A stretch of DNA of 55,847 nt, taken from the NCBI GenBank assembly GCA_947179325.1, contig CAMXAU010000018.1, positions 1-55,847 on the forward strand. The letters are read 5' to 3'. Within the stretch, counting starts at the first letter, position 1. The number at the start of each line of letters is the position of its first letter. Made by a program: the position numbers and the translations under genes. Shown piece after piece: positions 18,759 to 27,121 of this stretch. Origin of the DNA: an uncultured Bacteroidales bacterium. GTDB lineage: Bacteria; Bacteroidota; Bacteroidia; Bacteroidales; UBA932. Below the pieces are notes generated by a model that saw only the letters and a list, made by a program, of their open reading frames with translations, ran no database searches and was not told the origin of the DNA.

Positions 18759-20018
18759 TACCTTATCCTTCCTCTCCTTCTCGCTCTTCGTAAGTGCAAA
18801 ACCCATGTACTTGCAGACATGGTCATTCTTCAATATGCAGATGCACATCCGCTTGTATGTAGGTATCTCACGGAATTCCGCGATGTCTATATCGTCAATG
18901 TATTCCATCTTTACAGGTGTCTTCTCGGTCCTGTAGGCAGTCTCCGCGCCTATGGTGAATTCGACCCCGGCTTTGCGGAGCTTCTCTATGACCTCGCTGC
19001 TGAGACATCCGCCACGGTTCCTCCAGAAGCGCATGCTGACTTCAAGCTTGTCCATGTAATTCTGCCTCACAGGACCTGGAAGTGTATCAAGCAGGAAATA
19101 CATGTAATCCTTCCACGAGAATCCCTCCGGGCATTTGATTGATTTCCACCCCATGGCTGTGCTGCCGCCGTATATGCTTGAGAAATTGACGCCGTTCACA
19201 CGTCCCACCATCCGTCCCCATGTGTCCGGGTCTATGGCACGGTAGACCTTCAATGAGGACATTGCCTCCGATATGAACGGACTTGCCACGCGCTGCCGCG
19301 CTACCGGCACTCCGGCCTGGTGGAAAAGGTCGTACAGGTGATTGTAGTCCCATCCGAATTTCCCGTTCGCCGTCCATATGTCAGATGTCTTCCAGTCATA
19401 CAGCGGATAGGCATTGAATATGTCATTCCCGATCCTGTGAGTCCATCTGTAGCTGCCGAGACGCTTGTAATTCTTGTCACTGTGGATGGCACGCCACCTG
19501 TTGAAGCTCTCCTGGGTGCGTATGCCGACAAGGCAGCATACTCTGCGGCATCCCTTTTTCTTGCGGAGCCATGGGGCGAACAGCAGCTGGAAATCATAGT
19601 CCCAAAGTTCATCCGAGAAAAAGTCAAAGTCATCAGCAGTATAGCATCCTTCCGGACGCTCCCGTACCCACAGGCTGCGCTTGTCCTCCTCCCATGGCCT
19701 CCAATATGACTGATGCATGGATGTGCATGTGACGACCTTGAACGGGACACAGCAATGGAACACCTCCAGGATATCACTGTTGCGTTCCAATGTCCTCTGC
19801 ACATATTCTGTCGTCTGCCTGTACTGCGCCTCATAGTCCATATGGAAGACCCCGAGTTTCCTGTCCGGTGCTGACCGGCGGATATATTCAATGCAAAGGT
19901 TCAGCAGGACTCCGCTGTCCTTTCCTCCGGAGAACGACACATATACATAGTCAAAGTAGTCGAAGACAGCCTTGATACGCCTCATTGCGGCATCATATAC
20001 ATTAAGCTGCCTTATCAT
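18720..20018 (-). CDS. IbrA-like PAPS-reductase-family protein
   Basis: This 432-residue protein has the PP-loop signature YVSFSGGKDSGVLLNL near residue 27, which binds ATP pyrophosphate in PAPS reductases and related enzymes. It also has a cysteine group CRRVCCLVGIRTQ near residue 157. It is larger than assimilatory PAPS reductase and resembles the IbrA family (DUF3440). It overlaps the downstream ParB-like gene by 14 bases and the upstream acetyltransferase-like gene by 4. No sulfate-assimilation gene lies next to it, so simple sulfate reduction is unlikely. It may activate a substrate by adenylation, possibly for sulfur transfer; that is inference. Confidence 0.8.
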   Translation of the reverse strand: MIRQLNVYDAAMRRIKAVFDYFDYVYVSFSGGKDSGVLLNLCIEYIRRSAPDRKLGVFHMDYEAQYRQTTEYVQRTLERNSDILEVFHCCVPFKVVTCTSMHQSYWRPWEEDKRSLWVRERPEGCYTADDFDFFSDELWDYDFQLLFAPWLRKKKGCRRVCCLVGIRTQESFNRWRAIHSDKNYKRLGSYRWTHRIGNDIFNAYPLYDWKTSDIWTANGKFGWDYNHLYDLFHQAGVPVARQRVASPFISEAMSSLKVYRAIDPDTWGRMVGRVNGVNFSSIYGGSTAMGWKSIKCPEGFSWKDYMYFLLDTLPGPVRQNYMDKLEVSMRFWRNRGGCLSSEVIEKLRKAGVEFTIGAETAYRTEKTPVKMEYIDDIDIAEFREIPTYKRMCICILKNDHVCKYMGFALTKSEKERKDKVMEKYKLLNNGKI

Positions 20019-20419
20019 CGTCTTCCTGCGAATATGTAGTCCATCTTTTCATATTTCGTCCATTCGATGAATGTCCGGAAGCCGTTCCTGTGGAAATCCT
20101 GTACATGGCGCCTGTGCACCAGTGCGGAAAGGAGGCCAGAATCCCCATGGTCGTCAATGACATGCTCCAGCAGCTTATCTATGGTATTCCCGCTGTCATC
20201 CTGGATATAGTAATTGTCTATGCATTTTCCTCCCGATGAAGGCTTGAGCGGCATGAAGCCTATCACTTCTGTGCCTTCAAGGGCAATGTACCAGACATAT
20301 TTGAAGGATGTCTTGAAAGGGTAGTTGTTGTTCTGCCTGAGAACAGCAGGATTCATGGCAAGCGGTGCCACGAGTTCATACAGTTTCTTGTCTATGCCGT
20401 CCAAACGTATTATTTCCAT
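20015..20419 (-). CDS. small GNAT-like acetyltransferase-type protein
   Basis: I chose the ATG at 20419 (MEIIRLDGIDKKLYELV); a longer frame upstream is not supported by composition. The 134-residue product has a weak GNAT look: the strand IALEGTEVIGFMPLKP, a mid segment NYYIQDDSGNTIDKLLEHVI, and HRRHVQDFHRNGFRTFIEW near the end, as in the closing part of acetyltransferases. Its stop overlaps the start of the ibrA-like gene by 4 bases, so it is the first gene of a three-gene operon. Fold call is moderate. Confidence 0.6.
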   Translation of the reverse strand: MEIIRLDGIDKKLYELVAPLAMNPAVLRQNNNYPFKTSFKYVWYIALEGTEVIGFMPLKPSSGGKCIDNYYIQDDSGNTIDKLLEHVIDDHGDSGLLSALVHRRHVQDFHRNGFRTFIEWTKYEKMDYIFAGRR

Positions 20420-20576
20420 GATTGCAATATGAAGTCCGGGAATATTGCCAGGGCCTCCGGATGCGAATATATCATAATTATTAAAGAAAATCAAAACGGC
20501 CGCGACATTTTTACAGATTTGCCGCTGAACGCTGAAGGCCAGGCAGGAATAATTACGCTTATTCAAGGATAATCGC

Positions 20577-20584
20577 TAAATTTG
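20577..20584 (+). promoter_or_regulatory. -7 promoter element of the GH13 gene
   Basis: TAAATTTG matches the TAnnTTTG element and lies about 70 bases before the chosen start of the GH13 gene. No clear -33 TTTG was found. Confidence 0.5.
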
Positions 20585-20655
20585 CAGCCGGTCAAGGCAT
20601 GATGTGAAAGCAGGTCTGATTTTTGCTTACAATGCCGCCCGCAAAACAAGCATAT

Positions 20656-22380
20656 ATGAACAAGCCGATAATATACCAGATGCTGCCCCGGCTATGGGGA
20701 AACAAGACAACAGATACACACAGGAATGGTTCCCTTGCAGAAAACGGGACAGGGAAATTCTCAGACATTGACAACGCCAGCCTTGAATACCTTAAATGGA
20801 CAGGGTGCTCGCATATCTGGTACACCGGCATCATCCGGCACGCCACATCAGAAGACAGCATGGGGTGTATCCCCTCGAACCCTCAGTTTGTCAAGGGGAA
20901 GGCAGGCTCGCCGTACGCGATAACTGACTACTATGATGTAAACCCGTATCTTGCTGACAATCCGTCAGAAAGAATGTCCGAATTCGAGGAATTATTGAGA
21001 AGGACCCACAATGCAGGGCTGAAAGCAATAATAGACTTTGTACCCAACCATGTGTCAAGGGATTACGGCAAGGTATCACCGCTTCCCGGACATCCGGTGC
21101 TCGGCTCGGACGATGACAAGACAGTGCACTGGAGTCCGGATAATGATTTCTTCTACTATCCAGGACAGGAGCTGAGGCTTCCTGTACCACCTGCCGAAGG
21201 ACATGAGGCATATTGCGAAAAACCGGCGATGGCAACCGGCAACAACTGCTACAGCCCAGAGCCAGGCATAAACGACTGGTATGAGACAATAAAGATAAAT
21301 TATTGCGACAGCCATACAGGCACATGGGACAAGATGTATGATATAGTGCGGTATTGGGCAGGCAAAGGGGTTGACGGGTTCAGGTGCGACATGGTTGAAC
21401 TCGTTCCGCCCGAATTCTTCAGATGGCTAACAGCAAAGATAAAAGGGGAGTTCCCTGGTGTCATATTCATCGCTGAAGTCTACCAGAAAGACCTGTACCG
21501 CAAATACATACGAGAAGTGGGATTTGATTTTCTGTACGACAAGTCCGGACTGTATGATACGCTTAGGACGATAGTCGAGAAAAATGTCAACGACAACGGT
21601 TTTCCGGTAGAGCTATGGCAGTCTGCTGAGGGGATAACCAGGAACTGGCAATATCTCGGAGACCTTCAGCCATATATGCTCAACTTCCTTGAAAATCATG
21701 ATGAGCAGAGGTTCGCATCCGACTTTTTCGGGAAAGACGGAAGAAACACATTGGCTGCGCTCTATACTTCACTGTTCATGAACCGTGCGCCTTTCATGAT
21801 ATATATGGGTGAAGAACTTGGCGAAAGGGGAATGAACGAAGAGGGATTCAGCGGGAAAGATGGAAGAACTACAATATTCGACTGGTGGAGCGTCAGCTCG
21901 TTACGCAAACTGAATATCCTGATACATAGTGGACTATACAAGATTATATCAAGTGCAAATTCAGTGTTCTCAAATGCATCGGAAAGGAAATCGGAAGAGT
22001 ATCTCTCTGCGCTTGAGGCCACAGGGCTGACACAGGAGGAAGCGCATGTCTTCGGACGTTTCTCCGAGGCGATAAGGTTTGCCGCAGAGAATCCTGCGAT
22101 AAAGGCAGGAATGACATATGACCTGTGCTACTGCAATTCTGCTTCAGACGGCTTCGACAAATGCCGACACTATGCATTTCTGCGCGACTGGCAGGACGAG
22201 ACATTGCTGATTGTCGCCAATTTCTCGCCAAGGGACGCCGCAATGGAGCTTACTATCCCTCAGCATGCATTTGAATGGCTGGAGCTGCCTGTCACGGACA
22301 TGCTGAATCCAGGTACAAGGATCCGTGTCAATGTCCCGGCCATGGACGGGGCGATTTTCAAGCTTTCAGAACAGAAATAG
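20656..22380 (+). CDS. GH13 alpha-amylase-family enzyme, cytoplasmic
   Basis: I start at the ATG at 20656 (MNKPIIYQMLPRLWGN), the typical opening of the family; longer in-frame starts exist at 20623 and 20632. The 574-residue protein has no signal peptide. GH13 regions are clear: DFVPNH, GFRCDMVE with the nucleophile D245, FIAEVYQ with the acid/base E274, and LENHDEQR with D349. A C-terminal beta domain follows. It probably hydrolyses or transfers alpha-glucosidic bonds of maltodextrins or internal glycogen. It stands alone and converges on the metallophosphoesterase gene with only 9 bases between them. Confidence 0.88.
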   Translation: MNKPIIYQMLPRLWGNKTTDTHRNGSLAENGTGKFSDIDNASLEYLKWTGCSHIWYTGIIRHATSEDSMGCIPSNPQFVKGKAGSPYAITDYYDVNPYLADNPSERMSEFEELLRRTHNAGLKAIIDFVPNHVSRDYGKVSPLPGHPVLGSDDDKTVHWSPDNDFFYYPGQELRLPVPPAEGHEAYCEKPAMATGNNCYSPEPGINDWYETIKINYCDSHTGTWDKMYDIVRYWAGKGVDGFRCDMVELVPPEFFRWLTAKIKGEFPGVIFIAEVYQKDLYRKYIREVGFDFLYDKSGLYDTLRTIVEKNVNDNGFPVELWQSAEGITRNWQYLGDLQPYMLNFLENHDEQRFASDFFGKDGRNTLAALYTSLFMNRAPFMIYMGEELGERGMNEEGFSGKDGRTTIFDWWSVSSLRKLNILIHSGLYKIISSANSVFSNASERKSEEYLSALEATGLTQEEAHVFGRFSEAIRFAAENPAIKAGMTYDLCYCNSASDGFDKCRHYAFLRDWQDETLLIVANFSPRDAAMELTIPQHAFEWLELPVTDMLNPGTRIRVNVPAMDGAIFKLSEQK

Positions 22381-22389
22381 GCGCTCCAT

Positions 22390-23628
22390 TCATAGACGGA
22401 CAACGGTCCTGGAGCAGAAAGACATTGCAGAATCCCGGTAGCGGACCTTTATGGTGCCTGCCGGGCAATCTGCTGAAACTGCCCAGATATGAGGAGACCT
22501 GAAGCGTCTCAAGGGTATGAATTCCTCAGGATGCGCGCGCCTTTCCTCTTTGGTCTTCACCTTATTGTCGTTGATTACTTCAAGTACCTCTGGAGCTATA
22601 TCGTCAACATGTTCAAGTCTTGTCCAGCTGTTTCCACTGATGCCTTTAACCTCCACAACCCCGTCAACGCTTCCGCCATACACATTTATTGTCAAGGTCC
22701 CATGTGCATCTGAGCCTGAAGTATCCGCTCCTGTATCATTGCGGGATGATTGCCAATGTGCTGAGACAACATCGGAATCACACCTTCCGACACATTTATA
22801 TTTCAGACGGCACCTGCCCCTGGCTGTGATGTCTGCTATGAAATATCCTCTCGGCGCCCCGCAGTTCTGCAAAGCATATGGAATACCGTCCCCATCCTTT
22901 ACACCACGCCACCAGGACCCGCATGAGGCCCCGGCAACTAATTCCTCTATCCGCCTCCCGTCAGGAAGCAGCATGGGCCGGCGCGCTACATTGTGGGTAT
23001 GCCCGCACACAACAAGCAGTTCTGGACAACGTGAAAGTATCGCCAGGAGAGAATCTGTGCCCTTTGAGTGCGAAAGCGGGATATGCGAGGCAAAGACCAC
23101 CATCTTTTCAGAAGAGGATGCTACTGCAGAATCCAGATAATGCCTTTGCTTTTCTGTCAGGCCTCCCTCGTATTCTCCTTTCTCTGCGTGACGCACATTG
23201 TTCATCAGGATAAACCTTATCCTTCCACGTACAAAAGTGGTGTCCGGTGCTCCGATTACGCGTCTATAGCTCTTGAGGTCACGTATGCGCCTTGTCCCGT
23301 CCGCGGATTTCACATACAGGTCACGGTCATGGTTGCCTGGCACATTGAACCATGGCATGGGCAGAGAATCAAGAATCTGTCTTGTCGGCTCAAGCAGGCT
23401 GACATTGTCATTTACAAGATCACCGAGGAACACCACCATGTCAAGGTCCTTGCGCTCCATAAGTTCGCCATAGACGCTCCTGCGGGCATATTCCAGTTCC
23501 TGCTCATTGTCAACCTGGGGGTCACCGACAAATGCCACGCGTATTCCGCGCGCCTCGGAAGAAGCCAGAAAAGCAGCTGAAAGCAAAAAAGGCAAGACAG
23601 CCTTGATGATGCGTTTTTTTCTTATCAT
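22390..23628 (-). CDS. secreted calcineurin-like metallophosphoesterase
   Basis: I start at the ATG at 23628 (MIRKKRIIKAVLPFLLSAAF), which gives a signal peptide ending SSEARG; the longer frame would run through the terminator at 23641-23680. The 412-residue product has the metal motifs GDPQ, GDLVND, PGNHDRD and CGHTHN. The first motif has glutamine where histidine is common. A C-terminal beta domain follows. It should cleave phosphoesters in the periplasm or outside the cell. It lies downstream of the second SusCD operon but beyond a terminator, so part of its transcription may be separate. Confidence 0.85.
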   Translation of the reverse strand: MIRKKRIIKAVLPFLLSAAFLASSEARGIRVAFVGDPQVDNEQELEYARRSVYGELMERKDLDMVVFLGDLVNDNVSLLEPTRQILDSLPMPWFNVPGNHDRDLYVKSADGTRRIRDLKSYRRVIGAPDTTFVRGRIRFILMNNVRHAEKGEYEGGLTEKQRHYLDSAVASSSEKMVVFASHIPLSHSKGTDSLLAILSRCPELLVVCGHTHNVARRPMLLPDGRRIEELVAGASCGSWWRGVKDGDGIPYALQNCGAPRGYFIADITARGRCRLKYKCVGRCDSDVVSAHWQSSRNDTGADTSGSDAHGTLTINVYGGSVDGVVEVKGISGNSWTRLEHVDDIAPEVLEVINDNKVKTKEERRAHPEEFIPLRRFRSPHIWAVSADCPAGTIKVRYRDSAMSFCSRTVVRL

Positions 23629-23640
23629 ATCTCTCTTATG

Positions 23641-23680
23641 AAAAGCCGGGAAACCTTTATCCAGCAGTCTCCCGGCTTTA
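23641..23680 (-). terminator. intrinsic terminator of the second SusCD operon
   Basis: AAAGCCGGGA (23642-23651) pairs perfectly with TCCCGGCTTT (23670-23679) across an 18-base loop. Read on the minus strand the stem ends in TTTT. It follows the last lipoprotein gene of the operon. Confidence 0.75.
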
Positions 23681-23713
23681 ATTGCTACTGTCAACAAGTC
23701 TTATTGTACCCTG

Positions 23714-25198
23714 CTAATTTACAGATGAGTATAATTCCACATGGCCGTTCGTTGAATTGCGTCCGCAGATGTATGCGGTTCCATCCTCTCCAAATGCGAT
23801 TCCCGCCTTGGCGATTGAAGGGGCTACAGCAGCAGGCTCGGTCCATTGCTTGCTCTTGTTGTCTATATGTGTAATATACAAGGTGTTGTCTTTAGGGTAA
23901 ATGAAATACGGAGTGTCAAATTCATCCAGCGCCATTCCCCATACGCTTGAAGTGCTTGGCACAGCATCGGATATTGTGCCGCCGATTATTGTCTGCTGCC
24001 CAGTACTCTGCCTGTATCTTATGATGGCGGCATTGTATTTCGACGGGTCATCGAATGTCGAGGCAAGCAGCATGTATACATCCCCATTTGAGGCAATGTC
24101 GAAATCTGCTATTGACGCATACAGGACCCCAAGGTCCTCACCCTCGGCATTTTTAATCTTAAGTGATTCAAAGACAGTCTCCCATGACTGGCCATTTAGC
24201 CTATATAGCGACACATCATGCTGGTTCTGGTTGAATATGAACAGATATCTCTGACCACCGGCATAGACAGTCCTGCAGATATAGGCGTATGCACTTGACG
24301 GGCGTTCCGGAGTAATGGCAATCTCTGTCTCCCATCCAGCTGTGTAATGTGCAAGCTCAAGAGTCCTCTTGGCAAGTCCATTGGTTGCTGCATTCAAAGG
24401 ATATGCAATCCAGATATCATTGGAAGATACAGGAATAAGCGCAGCAGAAGAATTGCTCTTAGGAAGAGCGGCTGCTTCACCTACATATGAAAAGCCACCG
24501 GACAGCGACGCAACAGACATTTTTGTGGCATTTTCCTGAAATGAGGCATAGACACTGCCGTCATCTGAAACTGCTATTGAAAAGTTGGTGACAGGCACAT
24601 TGTTCAGGATCGGGGAGTTTCCTGCAACCGGCCTCAGTCCGCTATTGTCAGCTACATATCCTAACGGGAACTGCTTCTGTTCTCCGGCATTCGGCATGGA
24701 TGTGATTATATAGACTTTATTGTCTACAGGGTTAACAACCATTTCCGGCCTGTTGTTATAGGTACTGTCGGTGTTTTCAGCAATCAGCCTCCATGACAAT
24801 TCTTCTTTGGCAAATACGGAAATCACGTAATTTGTCGTTATGCCCCTATAGGTGACGTACAAGTCCACATCATATGAAAAATCGCAGACAGAAGTGCCGG
24901 AAATGACTTCCGTGCCATCAATAGTGACTATAGCTTCTTCTTCACTGGTTTCAAAAGATGGCACAAGGGCCTTCATCAAGTCCTTTGAGGTTCCTACCGG
25001 AAACTCCACCTTAAGTATGCCTGACTGTGGATTGGAGATTGTTACATCTTTTGTCAAAACGTCAGGGTTGTTTTCTTGTGTAAAAGAAAAAGACAGGAGG
25101 GAGGCCGGAGTGACCTCTATCTTCTCTTTTTCATCTTCGCAGCTTGCAAGGCACAAGCATGTGGCTGCAAGAGCCGTCAATAACATAATTTTTTTCAT
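23714..25198 (-). CDS. lipoprotein with N-terminal Ig-like domain and beta-propeller
   Basis: This 494-residue protein has a lipoprotein signal ending CLASC (cysteine 20). Residues about 30-130 form an Ig-like domain of the DUF5018 type common in Bacteroidota lipoproteins (TKDVTISNPQSGILKVEFP). The rest shows repeated short blocks such as VVNPVDNKVYIITS, IAVSDDGSVYASF and IASNGDVYMLLAS, which indicate a propeller. It is the fourth gene of the susC-susD operon and probably lies on the surface as a ligand-binding partner. No catalytic motif was seen. Confidence 0.8.
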   Translation of the reverse strand: MKKIMLLTALAATCLCLASCEDEKEKIEVTPASLLSFSFTQENNPDVLTKDVTISNPQSGILKVEFPVGTSKDLMKALVPSFETSEEEAIVTIDGTEVISGTSVCDFSYDVDLYVTYRGITTNYVISVFAKEELSWRLIAENTDSTYNNRPEMVVNPVDNKVYIITSMPNAGEQKQFPLGYVADNSGLRPVAGNSPILNNVPVTNFSIAVSDDGSVYASFQENATKMSVASLSGGFSYVGEAAALPKSNSSAALIPVSSNDIWIAYPLNAATNGLAKRTLELAHYTAGWETEIAITPERPSSAYAYICRTVYAGGQRYLFIFNQNQHDVSLYRLNGQSWETVFESLKIKNAEGEDLGVLYASIADFDIASNGDVYMLLASTFDDPSKYNAAIIRYRQSTGQQTIIGGTISDAVPSTSSVWGMALDEFDTPYFIYPKDNTLYITHIDNKSKQWTEPAAVAPSIAKAGIAFGEDGTAYICGRNSTNGHVELYSSVN

Positions 25199-25212
25199 AA
25201 TACTATAATTGA

Positions 25213-25677
25213 TTAGTTCTTATATTTTCGTATATTCAATTCTGCCCCCTTCCTGTCTGGCCCAGGACATCCTATCTGTATGTCGCCGTTGCTGCAGCCC
25301 TCCAGCCTGATCACTATGGTATTGTCCTTTGAGTCGTCAATTTCATGAGACAGCCAGTTGATCCTTATCGGAATATTGTATATGCCAGGCAGAAAGGACA
25401 ATTTGCCGCTTCCGTTCACAATCTCATAATCAAGCCCTTCCTTCAATCCGTCGCCAAGGATGACACTGTACTGCACCTCAAAGGTCTCCGTGAGCAGCAC
25501 ACCGCAGTAATGTACATAATATGCCCCCTGGAATTCCCCGAGTTCATTTATTGCCGTAGCGGATGATATGTCTGTATCGAATGCCACATAATAATCCTGA
25601 AAAGTCACGTATTTATTGCAGCCCGCAAGGATTGCCAAAAGCGCCGATAGATATAAAAGTCTTATTATCTTATTCAT
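25213..25677 (-). CDS. small surface lipoprotein, Calx-beta-like
   Basis: This product of 154 residues (two more if the ATG at 25683 is used) has a lipoprotein signal ending AILAGC. The rest resembles a single beta-sandwich of the Calx-beta or DUF1735-like kind found after SusD (GLKEGLDYEIVNGSGKLSFLPG). It is the third gene of the operon, 4-10 bases after susD. It is likely an accessory binding protein. The family call is moderate. Confidence 0.7.
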   Translation of the reverse strand: MNKIIRLLYLSALLAILAGCNKYVTFQDYYVAFDTDISSATAINELGEFQGAYYVHYCGVLLTETFEVQYSVILGDGLKEGLDYEIVNGSGKLSFLPGIYNIPIRINWLSHEIDDSKDNTIVIRLEGCSNGDIQIGCPGPDRKGAELNIRKYKN

Positions 25678-25687
25678 GGTCATATAT

Positions 25688-27109
25688 TTATAAAGGGTTT
25701 TGCACCATATCCCCGTTCACATCGATTTCTATGTACGGAATCTGGAGCACAAATCTCGGGTCAGGATATGCAATTGTCTTCACTGATGACGTGGATGAAG
25801 CGTCCCTTACAAGGTCTTCATGGCGGCGGGTGATGTCAAAAAGGCGCATCCCCTCGAAGCACAATTCCTTCTGTCTTTCCTCATTGATGATTGCATATAG
25901 CTCATCCTTGCCGGAATAATCCAGGGCGATATCTTCTTTGACGGTTCCGCAGGCGCGAGCCTCAAGCACCTTTATGTCGTCTGCGGCCTCAGCAAGCTTC
26001 CCAAGGTTGCACCTGGCTTCCGCCCTTATCAGGTACATTTCTGAATTGCGGAGGACTATCGGGCTGATGTAGCGTTCCTCATCAGAAGCGACATCTGCTG
26101 TCACGCAGTATTTAAGCACAAGCCCATCATAGACTTTTCCTCCTGCAGACATGCTGAACATGCTGCTGCGGATATCATCCTGGCCAGAAAGCAATGACCG
26201 TATCTTTTCAGCAGGGCGTATTTTCGGAGACTCGAAATACGCCATTGAATAAAGGTTGCTGGACTGGCCGAAACCGTTTAGGCGGAAAATTATTTCTCCG
26301 TCAAGATATTTAGGCTCGCAGAACATCCTTGCATAATTATCTCGGCTTGCCAGAGGCTTCTCCTCTATCACTTCTGAGGCGTATGCGGCCGCATTCTCCC
26401 AGTCGTTCATATATAGATATATTCGGGCCAGCAAGGCCTTGCATGCAAGGGGAGTGGCATATTCGGCCGTATTGCTGCAGTTTGAGAAGAGCCTTTCAGC
26501 AGTCTTCAGGTCAGAGATAATCTGTGAGTATACATCCTTTACCGGACTTCTCTTCACGATGTCATTCAGTCCTGGGACAGTATTCCTTATTGCAATTCCA
26601 GGATGTGAGGCATCAGGTGTGAATGTATAGTTCTGCCCATATGCCAGGCACAGGTCATGATGGATCAGCGCCCTGATGAAATATGCGGATGCAGTCACGT
26701 TGTCAATGAGGTCTGCGTGTCCCGGGTACTGGTCCTTGAGCTTCGGGGCATAATGGATGATCTCATTGGTGTTGTTGATGATGCTATAGCCGTTTTTCCA
26801 TATGTAACCGACAGCTGACGTCTCATAGTCAGATGTGGAGATATAGTCCTGATAATCCATCCAGATGCCGGCATTGGCGGTAGAGAGTATCCATTCGTCA
26901 GCAGCGATTTCAGAATAGGGAATGAAATAGGCATTATAGAATGAATTCGTGTAGTGGTAGACTCCGTTCATGGCTGGTTCAAGTGATGTTATGTCTGAAA
27001 AGAACGTCTTTGTCGTGCTCTTCCCGATGTTCTCTGTTGTCAGGAAATCGCATGATGTGGCCGCAAGCATCATCACCGCCATGCAAAACGATATGTGTAT
27101 CTTCTTCAT
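25688..27109 (-). CDS. susD: SusD/RagB surface lipoprotein (second pair)
   Basis: This 473-residue protein has a lipoprotein signal ending AATSC. It has the SusD helical region (ASAYFIRALIHHDLCLAYGQ) and the closing pattern INEERQKELCFEGMRLFDIT. It is the partner of the SusC-like protein encoded 12 bases upstream. It lacks close similarity to the first SusD in this window, so the two systems should take different ligands. Confidence 0.95.
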   Translation of the reverse strand: MKKIHISFCMAVMMLAATSCDFLTTENIGKSTTKTFFSDITSLEPAMNGVYHYTNSFYNAYFIPYSEIAADEWILSTANAGIWMDYQDYISTSDYETSAVGYIWKNGYSIINNTNEIIHYAPKLKDQYPGHADLIDNVTASAYFIRALIHHDLCLAYGQNYTFTPDASHPGIAIRNTVPGLNDIVKRSPVKDVYSQIISDLKTAERLFSNCSNTAEYATPLACKALLARIYLYMNDWENAAAYASEVIEEKPLASRDNYARMFCEPKYLDGEIIFRLNGFGQSSNLYSMAYFESPKIRPAEKIRSLLSGQDDIRSSMFSMSAGGKVYDGLVLKYCVTADVASDEERYISPIVLRNSEMYLIRAEARCNLGKLAEAADDIKVLEARACGTVKEDIALDYSGKDELYAIINEERQKELCFEGMRLFDITRRHEDLVRDASSTSSVKTIAYPDPRFVLQIPYIEIDVNGDMVQNPL

Positions 27110-27121
27110 ATTCTGTCCTTT

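Noticed and set aside
23629..23697. Longer start of the metallophosphoesterase
   Set aside because: It would run through an intrinsic terminator hairpin and lose the signal peptide.
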